Shown: piece after piece, positions 22,393 to 30,595 of the stretch
Numbering within the stretch: position 1 is the stretch's first letter
How the letters are laid out: the number at the start of each line of letters is the position of its first letter
Assembly (NCBI RefSeq): GCF_023273875.1
Contig: NZ_CP096882.1
Coordinates: 930,001 to 994,000 of the forward strand
Direction: 5' to 3'
DNA: 64,000 bases
Source: Pseudarthrobacter sp. SSS035
GTDB taxonomy: Bacteria; Actinomycetota; Actinomycetes; Actinomycetales; Micrococcaceae
Translations under genes and position numbers: made by a program
The notes under the pieces: model-generated
Databases searched by the model: none
Told to the model about the DNA's origin: nothing
The model's input: only the letters and a program-made list of their open reading frames with translations

Positions 22393-24882
22393 ATGTCCCT
22401 TATTCGCGCACTCAGCAAAGAACTGGAAGCACGCAGCGATGACTCGTTGCGGGCGCTCTTTGCAGCGCGGCCGGACCTTATGTCCCCCGCCGTTCCTGAC
22501 TTTTCCGCCCTGGCCGCGCGGGCAAGTGCGCGGGTCAGCGTCCAGCGCGCGCTCGAGCGGCTTAACAGGCCACAGATGCAGGTGCTGGAAACGCTGCATC
22601 TCTGTACCAACACGGACACCGAACACAGCGCCTCGGCGGCGGGCGTCCGGAAACTCATTGCAGGGTCCACGGTAGCGGCGCTGGAACGCATCCTGGCCTC
22701 GCTCCAGGAACTGGCTTTGGTGCACCGGGCAGAGCCGCCGCATGGAACGGCGGTTTCTGGCCACCGCCAGCGCTACTACCTGCCGGTGGGAAGCCTCAAG
22801 GACGTGGTGGGAATCTATCCTGCGGGGCTGGGGCGCAGCTACACCGAGCTGGTCAGGCTCCAGCCCGCGTTTGCCCAGCGGGCAGTCCAGCTCGTTGCCG
22901 AGCTGCACCGCAGCGGCGTCTCCATCCAGAACGCCACCACCCCCATGGAGGCAGCCCTCGCGCTGCAGCATTGGACATCCTCGCCCGAGGCACTCGGCGA
23001 GGCTTTGGCCGGAGCCCCGGAACGCACGACGGCGTTGCTCGCCAAATTCCGCAACTGGGCCATGGGTGCCGTACCCCAGGCGCAACGGAAAGCGTCGGTC
23101 TCGAACCAGGGCGCCGACGTCGGGCCCGTTGACTGGCTCCTGGCCCGGGGCCTGCTGGTCCCCCTGGACGCCGCGCACGTGGAATTGCCGCATAGCGTGG
23201 GATTGTCGCTGCGTGGCGGCGCCATCATCAATGACTTCTGCCTGTCCCCGCCGGTTCCGGAGCTGGGCAGCACCACCGCTGCGCTTCGCCGGAACGCGGC
23301 GCTGGGCGCCATCGCCGAAACCCTCCGGCTGGTGGGTGACCTCCTCCACGCCGTCCGCGAACAGCCGCTGGCCACGCTGCGCAGCGGCGGCGTAGGTGTC
23401 CGGGAAATGAAGCGGCTGGCCGAGACGCTTCGCATCGACCAGCACCGGGCGGGCCTGCTGCTGGAGGTCAGCGCGCTCGCCGGCCTGTTGCGCCTTGATG
23501 TGGACTCGTCCTCGTGGGTGCAGCCCCCGCAGCTGGAGTGGCTGGCCCTCCCCCGCCAGGAGCAGTGGCTGTGGCTGGTCAATGCCTGGCTCGCGAGCGA
23601 GCGTGTGCCGTCACTGGTGGGTCAGCCCGCTAACGGCCCCGGCGGCGCTCCCGCCGCGCACCGTGCCCTGGCCGGGAACACCGTTAACGCCCTTTCGGCA
23701 GAGGCGCAGCGGCCGGACGCCCCGGTGGTCAGGAAGCGGATCCTGGAAATCCTGGAGGAACTCACCCAGGAGGCTGCCGCTGCGGACGGCACGGCACCGG
23801 TCCTGGATGCTGCGGCCGTCCTCCAGCGGGCTGAATGGACGCAGCCGCGGATGGCCCGCCGGTTCAGTTCCCTGATCAGGGGTGTGCTGGCGGAAGCGGA
23901 GCTGCTCGGACTGATCGGCTCCGGTGCGTTGAGCCAGCTGGGCAGCGCCATTGCCGAAGACAACCCGGACGAAGCCTTGGGCATCCTGGGCGAGCATCTG
24001 CCTGCGGCACTGAACCACGTCCTGCTTCAGGCGGACCTGACCGCAGTTGCCCCGGGCTACCTGGCTCCGGAGCTGGCCGAAAGGCTACTGGTGATGGCCG
24101 ACGCCGAGGGGCACGGGCCCGCCACTATCTACCGGTTCTCCGCCAACTCGGTCCGGCGGGCGCTGGATGCCGGGCATGACGCCTCGAGCCTGCTGGAGTT
24201 CCTGCGTGAGCATTCGGCCACGGCCGTGCCCCAGCCCCTGGAATACCTGGTGGAGGACACCGCGTCCCGGCACGGCCGGCTCCGGGTGGGAATGGCCGCC
24301 AGCTTTATTCAAAGCGATGATGAGGCAACGGTGCTGGAACTGGCGGCGGAGTCCAAAGCGGCCGGCCTGGGGCTGGCCCGCATTGCGCCGACGGTACTGA
24401 TCTCCACCGCTCCGCCGCGGGAAACAGCCCAGGTCCTGCGCGGACTGGGCCTCTCGCCGTCGGTGGACCAGGCCGAGCCCGGAGTGGTCCGGCTCCGCCG
24501 CACTAACCATGTTCACGGCAGCGCCCGCCCCGTCTACACGGCGCCGCGGACCGCACCCGCCGAGGACGACGTCGCCGCGCAGCTGGCCGTCCTGCGGAAC
24601 AGGCGGGCTGAAGCCTCCGGAAACCACGCAGGCCCCGTGGCTGGCTCCGGCGAAGCTGCGACCCAGCTTGGGCTGGAGACGCTGCAACGGGCTATCCGGC
24701 TCAAGCAGCGCGTGAGCATGAACGTGGTGGACAGCCAGGGGAATTCCTGCCTGGAGACAGTTGTTCCCCTCTCCGTAAACGGCGGACGCGTCAGAGTCTT
24801 TGATCCTGCCAAGGAAACCGAACGAGTGCTCTCCATCCACCGCATTATCGACATTGAGGCCGCAGAAGAACTGCGCCAGTGA
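22393..24882 (+). CDS. Helicase-associated protein (Helicase_C_3 type)
   Basis: About 829 residues, mostly helical, with winged-helix-like repeats, as in the actinobacterial proteins encoded beside XPB helicase; the C-terminal third (from about 590) carries the Helicase_C_3-like region ending in VLSIHRIIDIEAAEELRQ. No Walker motif is present, so it is probably a regulator or partner of the helicase, not itself an ATPase. The ATG at 22393 lacks a Shine-Dalgarno; TAACGT ends 7 nt upstream, suggesting a leaderless start. The XPB gene follows 13 bp later on the same strand. The pairing matches the mycobacterial ercc3 locus. Confidence 0.85.
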   Translation: MSLIRALSKELEARSDDSLRALFAARPDLMSPAVPDFSALAARASARVSVQRALERLNRPQMQVLETLHLCTNTDTEHSASAAGVRKLIAGSTVAALERILASLQELALVHRAEPPHGTAVSGHRQRYYLPVGSLKDVVGIYPAGLGRSYTELVRLQPAFAQRAVQLVAELHRSGVSIQNATTPMEAALALQHWTSSPEALGEALAGAPERTTALLAKFRNWAMGAVPQAQRKASVSNQGADVGPVDWLLARGLLVPLDAAHVELPHSVGLSLRGGAIINDFCLSPPVPELGSTTAALRRNAALGAIAETLRLVGDLLHAVREQPLATLRSGGVGVREMKRLAETLRIDQHRAGLLLEVSALAGLLRLDVDSSSWVQPPQLEWLALPRQEQWLWLVNAWLASERVPSLVGQPANGPGGAPAAHRALAGNTVNALSAEAQRPDAPVVRKRILEILEELTQEAAAADGTAPVLDAAAVLQRAEWTQPRMARRFSSLIRGVLAEAELLGLIGSGALSQLGSAIAEDNPDEALGILGEHLPAALNHVLLQADLTAVAPGYLAPELAERLLVMADAEGHGPATIYRFSANSVRRALDAGHDASSLLEFLREHSATAVPQPLEYLVEDTASRHGRLRVGMAASFIQSDDEATVLELAAESKAAGLGLARIAPTVLISTAPPRETAQVLRGLGLSPSVDQAEPGVVRLRRTNHVHGSARPVYTAPRTAPAEDDVAAQLAVLRNRRAEASGNHAGPVAGSGEAATQLGLETLQRAIRLKQRVSMNVVDSQGNSCLETVVPLSVNGGRVRVFDPAKETERVLSIHRIIDIEAAEELRQ

Positions 24883-24895
24883 AGGACTGCCCCGC

Positions 24896-26539
24896 GTGAA
24901 CGACGGCCCGCTGATCGTCCAAAGTGACAAAACCATCCTGCTCGAAGTGGACCACGAACTGGCCACCGAGGCGCGCCACGCCATCGCCCCCTTCGCCGAA
25001 CTGGAACGCGCCCCCGAGCACATGCACAGCTACCGCCTGACGCCCCTGGGCCTGTGGAACGCACGCGCCGCCGGACTGGACGCGGAGAAGGTCCTGGACA
25101 CGCTGCTCAAATACTCGCGGTTCCCCGTGCCGCATTCGCTGCTGATCGACGTCGAAGAGACCATGTCGCGCTACGGGCGGCTGCGGCTGGAGAAGGACCC
25201 CCAGCACGGCCTGGTGATGCGCACGGACGACTACCCCGTGTTGGAGGAGGTCATCCGGGCCAAAAAGATCCAGCCCCTGCTGGGGCCGCGGATCGACGGC
25301 GAAACCATTGTGGTCCATTCCTCCCAGCGGGGCCAGCTCAAGCAGCTGCTCCTGAAAATCGGGTGGCCGGCGGAGGACCTGGCCGGCTACGTGGACGGCA
25401 CACCGCACCTGATCGCCCTGAACGAGAACGGCTGGAAGCTCCGCCCGTACCAGCAGCTCGCCACCGAGAATTTCTGGGCGGGCGGCAGCGGCGTGGTGGT
25501 GCTGCCCTGCGGGGCCGGGAAGACGCTGGTGGGTGCCGCGGCCATGGCCACGAGCTCCACCACAACCCTCATCCTGGTCACCAACACGGTGGCAGCCCGG
25601 CAGTGGAAGGACGAGCTGCTCAAGCGGACGTCCCTGACGGAGGACGAAATCGGCGAGTACTCGGGCGCCATCAAAGAGGTCCGCCCGGTCACCATCGCCA
25701 CGTACCAGGTCCTCACCACCAAACGCGGCGGCCTGTACGCGCACCTGGAGCTACTGGATGGCCACGACTGGGGCCTGATCATCTATGACGAAGTGCACCT
25801 CCTGCCGGCGCCGATCTTCCGGATGACGGCGGACCTGCAGGCCCGCCGCCGGCTGGGCCTCACCGCCACCCTGGTCCGCGAGGACGGCCGCGAAGGCGAA
25901 GTCTTCAGCCTGATCGGGCCCAAACGGTACGACGCGCCCTGGAAGGACATCGAAGCCCAGGGCTACATCGCCCCCGCGGACTGTGTGGAGGTCCGCATTG
26001 ACCTGCCCCGGGACGAACGCGTGGCCTATGCCATGGCCGAGGACGCGGACAAGTACCGGCTGTGCGCCACCTCCGAGTCCAAGACCCTCATCGTGGAACA
26101 GCTGGTGGCCCGGCACCAGGGCGAGCAGCTGCTGGTGATCGGGCAATACATTGACCAGCTGGACGAGATCGGCGAGCGCCTGCAGGCCCCGGTCATCAAG
26201 GGCGATACGTCCGTCAAGGAACGGCAGAAGCTCTTCGATGCATTCCGGGCCGGCGACGTGAACACGTTGGTGGTTTCCAAGGTGGCCAACTTCTCCATCG
26301 ACCTGCCCGAGGCCTCGGTGGCCATCCAGGTCTCCGGTTCCTTTGGGTCGCGGCAGGAGGAAGCCCAGCGGCTGGGCCGGTTGCTCCGCCCCAAGAAGGA
26401 CGGCCGGGCGGCCCGCTTCTACTCTCTGGTGGCCCGCGACACCCTGGACCAGGATTTCGCGGCCAAGCGGCAGCGCTTCCTGGCAGAGCAGGGCTATGCC
26501 TACCGGATCATGGACGCCAAGGATGTCGGCGCCGCCTAA
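24896..26539 (+). CDS. XPB-type DNA repair helicase
   Basis: 547 residues, superfamily 2. Order: N-terminal DNA-binding region, then Walker A LPCGAGKTLVG, IYDEVHLLPA (DEVH box), the motif III-like RRRLGLTATLVRED, motif V/VI FSIDLPEASVAIQ and GSRQEEAQRLGRLLRP. Archaeal and actinobacterial XPBs unwind 3'-5' and act in excision repair; the bacterial role is less settled. GTG 24896 is chosen because AAGGA lies about 9 nt upstream; an in-frame extension to 24800 overlaps the upstream gene. It follows the helicase-associated gene and probably forms an operon with it. Confidence 0.95.
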   Translation: MNDGPLIVQSDKTILLEVDHELATEARHAIAPFAELERAPEHMHSYRLTPLGLWNARAAGLDAEKVLDTLLKYSRFPVPHSLLIDVEETMSRYGRLRLEKDPQHGLVMRTDDYPVLEEVIRAKKIQPLLGPRIDGETIVVHSSQRGQLKQLLLKIGWPAEDLAGYVDGTPHLIALNENGWKLRPYQQLATENFWAGGSGVVVLPCGAGKTLVGAAAMATSSTTTLILVTNTVAARQWKDELLKRTSLTEDEIGEYSGAIKEVRPVTIATYQVLTTKRGGLYAHLELLDGHDWGLIIYDEVHLLPAPIFRMTADLQARRRLGLTATLVREDGREGEVFSLIGPKRYDAPWKDIEAQGYIAPADCVEVRIDLPRDERVAYAMAEDADKYRLCATSESKTLIVEQLVARHQGEQLLVIGQYIDQLDEIGERLQAPVIKGDTSVKERQKLFDAFRAGDVNTLVVSKVANFSIDLPEASVAIQVSGSFGSRQEEAQRLGRLLRPKKDGRAARFYSLVARDTLDQDFAAKRQRFLAEQGYAYRIMDAKDVGAA

Positions 26540-26653
26540 CGGCCACCCGGTGTTCGTGTCCGGCGATGGGGATGGCCCTGCCACGGCAGGCTCCCCATGG
26601 AACACCCACCATCCATCCAGAAAACTCACAGTTTCTGGGAGCATGATGGGAGC

Positions 26654-27367
26654 ATGAAGAAGACCGGCCCAGAAGCCAAGCTGCTAGTTGTTGATGACGA
26701 ACCCAACATCCGCGAGCTGCTGTCCACCTCGCTCCGCTTCGCAGGCTTCGAGGTGGTCTCTGCCGCCAACGGCCGTGACGCGCTGGCCGCCGCCGAGCTC
26801 CACGCGCCCGATCTGGCGGTGCTGGACGTGATGCTCCCGGACATGGATGGCTTCACCGTCACCCGCAAGCTGCGGGCTTCGGGGAAGCACTTTCCGGTCC
26901 TGTTCCTCACGGCGAAGGACGACACGGAGGACAAGGTCACCGGCCTCACAGTAGGCGGGGATGACTACGTCACCAAGCCGTTCAGCCTGGACGAGGTAGT
27001 GGCCCGCATCCGTGCCGTCCTGCGCCGCACGCAGCCCCTGCTCGACGACGACGACGCCGTGATCCGGGTGGACGACCTGGAGCTCGACGACGACGCCCAC
27101 GAAGTGCGCCGCGGCGGCACCGTGATCGAACTGTCCCCCACGGAATTCAAGCTCCTCCGGTACCTCATGCTGAACCCCAACCGGGTGCTGTCGAAATCCC
27201 AGATCCTGGACCACGTCTGGGAGTACAACTTCAACGGCGACGCCTCGATCGTGGAGTCCTACATCTCGTACCTCCGGCGCAAGGTGGACATTGATCCGGA
27301 CGCACCGGCACTGATCCAGACCAAACGCGGAGTCGGTTACGTGCTCCGGACGGCAGAGAAGCGCTGA
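26654..27367 (+). CDS. OmpR/PhoB-family response regulator
   Basis: About 237 residues. The receiver domain (LLVVDDEPNIRELL; phosphoacceptor Asp in LAVLDVMLPD; Thr in LFLTAKDD; Lys in YVTKPFSLDE) is complete. The C-terminal winged helix is of the OmpR type (LSPTEFKLLRYLM, VESYISYLRRKVD, RGVGYVLR). ATG 26654 is preferred over ATG 26597, which adds a non-conserved stretch. It is separated by 2 bp from the kinase gene, forming a two-component operon. The closest familiar family is the TrcR/PrrA-like group; the target genes are unknown. Confidence 0.93.
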   Translation: MKKTGPEAKLLVVDDEPNIRELLSTSLRFAGFEVVSAANGRDALAAAELHAPDLAVLDVMLPDMDGFTVTRKLRASGKHFPVLFLTAKDDTEDKVTGLTVGGDDYVTKPFSLDEVVARIRAVLRRTQPLLDDDDAVIRVDDLELDDDAHEVRRGGTVIELSPTEFKLLRYLMLNPNRVLSKSQILDHVWEYNFNGDASIVESYISYLRRKVDIDPDAPALIQTKRGVGYVLRTAEKR

Positions 27368-27369
27368 CC

Positions 27370-28920
27370 TTGCTGCAGCGGTGGAAATCGGCCTCGCTGA
27401 GGTCCCAGCTGGTGGCCATGATTATGGCACTGCTGATTGTTGCGCTGACCTCAACCGGCGCCGGCACCCTCACGCTGCTGCACAGCTACCTCCAGGCGCA
27501 GGTGGATGACAAGCTGTACGCCGCCGTCGACCTCGCCAGCAAGCAGCGCTCGTTCACCCAGCTGCAGGCACCCACCAACCCGATGGTCCCCACTGACTAC
27601 TCGCTGATCCTTTACACCCCTGGTGAGGACCCCCAGCTGTTGGGCGGCGATCCGGATGACCACCCCGACATCGCCACCATCTCCGTTGAGGACGCCCAGA
27701 ACCGGGGCACCCGCCCGTACCAGGTCAGGGGCACCGACGGCCAGAACTGGCGGGTGGTCGCGGTGACCGTGCTCTATATCGGCCGTCCCGCCGTCGTTGT
27801 CATCGGCTTGCCGCTGCAAAGCGTGGATGATGTCCTCAAGCACGCCACCCTGGTGGTCACCGGCGTCGGCCTGCTCACCCTGCTGCTGGCCTCCCTGATC
27901 GCCAGCTGGACCGTGTCCCGGTCATTCCGTCCGCTGGCCAAGGTGGAAAAGACCGCAGCCGCCATCGCCGCGGGCGACCTTTCCAGACGTGTGGACGTTG
28001 AAAATCCCGGCACTGAAGTGGGGCGGCTCGGGAGCTCGCTGAACGCCATGCTGGCGCATATCGAGACGGCCTTCGCCGCCCGGACAGCCTCGGAAGGCAG
28101 AATGCGCCGGTTCGCGGCCGACGCCTCCCACGAGCTGCGAACCCCGCTCGTGACCATCCGGGGTTTCTCCGAGCTCTACCGCCATGGCGCGCTGGCCACC
28201 GACGAGGACGTGGCCACGGCCATGGGGCGGATCGAAAGCGAAGCCAAACGGATGGGCTCTATGGTGGAGGACCTTCTCCTGCTGGCGCGCCTGGACGAAC
28301 AGCGCCCGCTCCAGGAAAAGCCCGTGGACCTGCAGCTGATTGCCCACGATGCGGTGGTGGACACGCAGGCAAGCGACCGCTCGCGCCCCATCTCCCTGAC
28401 CGGTCTTGGTGACGATCCGGCCGCCCCCGCGCCGGTGCTCGGTGACGAAGCAAAACTGCGGCAGGTGGTGGGGAACCTCGTGGGGAACGCCCTGCGCTAC
28501 ACCCCGGACGGCAGCCCGATCGAACTAGCCGTCGGGGTCCGGACCTCCGACGGCGGGCAGCCGCTCGCGGTGATTGAGGTCCGGGACCACGGCCCTGGCA
28601 TCTCAGAAGAGGACGCGTCCAAGGTGTTCGAGCGTTTCTACCGCGCGGACACGTCCCGGACGCGTGAGACCGGCGGCAGCGGCCTGGGGCTCGCGATTGT
28701 CGCGGCCATCGTGGGATCGCACGGCGGGTCCGTCAGGGTGGAAAAGACCGACGGCGGCGGGGCCACGCTGGTGGTCAGCCTGCCGGTCCGGGACGACGCC
28801 ACCGACGAGGCTCACTCCGGCGATGACCACGCGGGCGAAGCCCACCCGGGCGCAACGGCCACGCAGGATGGCGATCCTGTGGACGGAGGCCACGGAGATG
28901 GCAAGGTTATCCACATATAG
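27370..28920 (+). CDS. Sensor histidine kinase
   Basis: 516 residues. Layout: two membrane helices (about 15-40 and 155-180) bracketing an extracellular sensor of ~115 residues, a HAMP domain (PLAKVEKTAAAIAAGDLS), the H-box ASHELRTPLVTIRG, N-box NLVGNALRYTP, and G-boxes DHGPGI and GGSGLGLAIV. It should phosphorylate the adjacent regulator. The C-terminal ~40 residues are an unusual Asp/His/Gly-rich tail that might bind metal. TTG 27370 is a weak start but no better one is present at the correct distance. Overlapping the regulator closely, it is cotranscribed with it. Confidence 0.93.
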   Translation: MLQRWKSASLRSQLVAMIMALLIVALTSTGAGTLTLLHSYLQAQVDDKLYAAVDLASKQRSFTQLQAPTNPMVPTDYSLILYTPGEDPQLLGGDPDDHPDIATISVEDAQNRGTRPYQVRGTDGQNWRVVAVTVLYIGRPAVVVIGLPLQSVDDVLKHATLVVTGVGLLTLLLASLIASWTVSRSFRPLAKVEKTAAAIAAGDLSRRVDVENPGTEVGRLGSSLNAMLAHIETAFAARTASEGRMRRFAADASHELRTPLVTIRGFSELYRHGALATDEDVATAMGRIESEAKRMGSMVEDLLLLARLDEQRPLQEKPVDLQLIAHDAVVDTQASDRSRPISLTGLGDDPAAPAPVLGDEAKLRQVVGNLVGNALRYTPDGSPIELAVGVRTSDGGQPLAVIEVRDHGPGISEEDASKVFERFYRADTSRTRETGGSGLGLAIVAAIVGSHGGSVRVEKTDGGGATLVVSLPVRDDATDEAHSGDDHAGEAHPGATATQDGDPVDGGHGDGKVIHI

Positions 28921-29029
28921 CCATGGAGCGTGGCGTGCGGGCAGTGCCCGTCCGTAGGCTCGCTGTAGTGACCCGGAGCAGCCGGGCGGGCAGCAGATGC
29001 TGTCCCACTACTTCGAGAGGCAGCAAGCC

Positions 29030-29317
29030 ATGAGCATCATTTCCGTCGACACCGAACTCCTTCAGCAGAAGTCGGCCAACGTCAAAGCAACGGTGGATCG
29101 GATCAGCTCGGACGTCCAGACCATGAAGCGCGGCCTGGACGAACTGCAGTCCACCTGGCGGGGCTCGGCTGCCAACAACTTCCAGGCCCTGGTGACCGAG
29201 TGGACACTCACCCAGGGCAAGGTGGAGGCATCGCTGGCATCCATCAATATGGCCCTGGCATCAGCAGCGTCCACGTACGCCCAGGCCGAGCAGGGCAACA
29301 CGCAGCGCTTCAGCTGA
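29030..29317 (+). CDS. WXG100 protein (EsxA-like)
   Basis: 96 residues, two helices linked by WxG (residues in STWRGSAANN) and ending with the YxxxE-type secretion motif TYAQAE. WXG100 proteins are secreted by type VII systems, usually as dimers. GAGAGG is 9 nt upstream of ATG 29030. No EccC, other Esx gene or substrate is near, so the export route is elsewhere in the genome. It could be a secreted effector carrier or act in an unrelated role. Confidence 0.9.
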   Translation: MSIISVDTELLQQKSANVKATVDRISSDVQTMKRGLDELQSTWRGSAANNFQALVTEWTLTQGKVEASLASINMALASAASTYAQAEQGNTQRFS

Positions 29318-29337
29318 GTCCGCAGCCGAAATGGCTT

Positions 29338-30396
29338 TTACGCCTCCGGCGTGCCCTGGCGGAATCGGAGCCGCCATCTGTTGCCGTCCAAGACCCACAG
29401 TGAACTATGGAGAGCCGTGCCTGAGCGCGAGTAGCTTCGGCACGTCAGCAGGATCGCGCTGGTGCCGATGCGGTCCGCACCCAGGATCTCCAGCTCAGTG
29501 TGCTGCCCCGATTCCTCTTCCAGTGCCATCATCGTGGCATCACGGGTCCATACCCTGCCCGAGGTTCCGATCTCCATAAAATCAGGGTGCAGGAGGACGC
29601 CGGTGCGGCCTATGTCGCCACGGATATCGGGGCCCGACAACTCGCGTTCGAGGGCCTCGACGATCGCTTCGGGGCTCATCTCGGCCCCGGCGGACTCCGA
29701 CGGGATGAAGGAGTCGCTCTCCAGTTCGCTGAAAAGGTCTGGCTCCTCGTAGGGGCCTTGGTTGAAAAGGTCCTGGCCGTACGAGCCCTGACCGTCGGAG
29801 CCAGCACCGTCGGCTGTGGTGGCGGCCTGGAGGCTGGCAGGAGTGGCGGCGTCGGGGCTGGTCAGTGCGGTGCCTGCTCCAGGGCTGACGGCAACCCGGC
29901 TATCAACTGCTGCGCCAACCGCTGCCGGGGCTCCCGCGAAGCCCGGGCCTGAACGCGCTGCCACACCCTGCTGGTACGCGGTGGCCGCTGCACGCGCGCG
30001 GACATCGGCTGCCTCATTGAGGTCGTGGCCTGCGTGGCCCTTGACCCATTCGAAGGTGTATTTCCGGCCGGCGATTTCCCGGTCAAGTTCCTTGAGCAGC
30101 TCCACGTTCAGGACGGGTTTGCCGTCGGCCTTCCGCCACCCCTTGCGTTTCCAGCCCGGCATCCACTTTGTGATGGAGTTGATCACGTACTGGCTGTCGC
30201 ACAGGACCCTCAGGTCCTCCTCCGGGACGTGGGCGGTGGCACGGAACAGATCCAGGACGGCCATCAGCTCTCCCTGGTTGTTGGTGCCGTGCGGCCATCC
30301 CCCGGCACGCCAGCAGTCGTCGTTCACATACCAGGCCCAACCGGCCGGGCCGGGATTTCCTAAAGCCGAACCGTCGGCCGCTGCAGTAATTGTCAC
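29338..30396 (-). CDS. RNase H type I with C-terminal NTF2-like domain
   Basis: 352 residues. The N-terminal ~140 are an RNase HI fold with its acidic residues: Asp8 in ADGSALGNPG, Glu in QGELMAV, Asp in LCDSQYVI and Asp in LNEAADVRA. A Ala/Pro/Gly-rich linker (about 145-240) follows, and the last ~110 residues (MSPEAIVEALERELSG ... VLDGNRWRLRFRQG) form a small domain resembling DUF4440/NTF2-like folds. It would remove RNA from RNA:DNA hybrids. The start is GTG 30396, with AGGA nearby. The fusion is unusual in composition; the C-terminal partner has no assigned role. Confidence 0.88.
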   Translation of the reverse strand: MTITAAADGSALGNPGPAGWAWYVNDDCWRAGGWPHGTNNQGELMAVLDLFRATAHVPEEDLRVLCDSQYVINSITKWMPGWKRKGWRKADGKPVLNVELLKELDREIAGRKYTFEWVKGHAGHDLNEAADVRARAAATAYQQGVAARSGPGFAGAPAAVGAAVDSRVAVSPGAGTALTSPDAATPASLQAATTADGAGSDGQGSYGQDLFNQGPYEEPDLFSELESDSFIPSESAGAEMSPEAIVEALERELSGPDIRGDIGRTGVLLHPDFMEIGTSGRVWTRDATMMALEEESGQHTELEILGADRIGTSAILLTCRSYSRSGTALHSSLWVLDGNRWRLRFRQGTPEA

Positions 30397-30446
30397 TTAA
30401 CCATCCTGCCAGAGTTCCGGTGTGCACCTTGGCGCACGTCCTCCCA

Positions 30447-30509
30447 CGATGCTCTATCAGTTTTGGTCCCCAACAAGCCTTCCAAGGGACCGAGAGTGAT
30501 AGAGCAACG
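30447..30509. repeat. Nested inverted repeat between rnhA-like and groEL genes
   Basis: CGATGCTCTATCA (30447-30459) pairs with TGATAGAGCAACG (30497-30509) except one A:A; an inner GGTCCC (30465-30470) pairs with GGGACC (30486-30491). In plus-strand RNA the stretch between can also form U-A and U-G pairs, giving a nearly continuous stem of about 20 bp. It is not part of a terminator for either gene and may be a dispersed repeat or a small RNA. Confidence 0.6.
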
Positions 30510-30531
30510 CGTTCCCGGGAGGCGTTAACGC

Positions 30532-30569
30532 CGACGGCGGCCCCCACCGTTTGGTGAGGACCGCCGTCG
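30532..30569 (-). terminator. groEL terminator hairpin
   Basis: CGACGGCGG (30532-30540) and CCGCCGTCG (30561-30569) pair over 9 bp; an inner CACC/GGTG pair can stack. Located 27 bp past the groEL stop on the minus strand. Confidence 0.75.
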
Positions 30570-30595
30570 TGCGTCTTACTGTGGGGAAATGGGGA

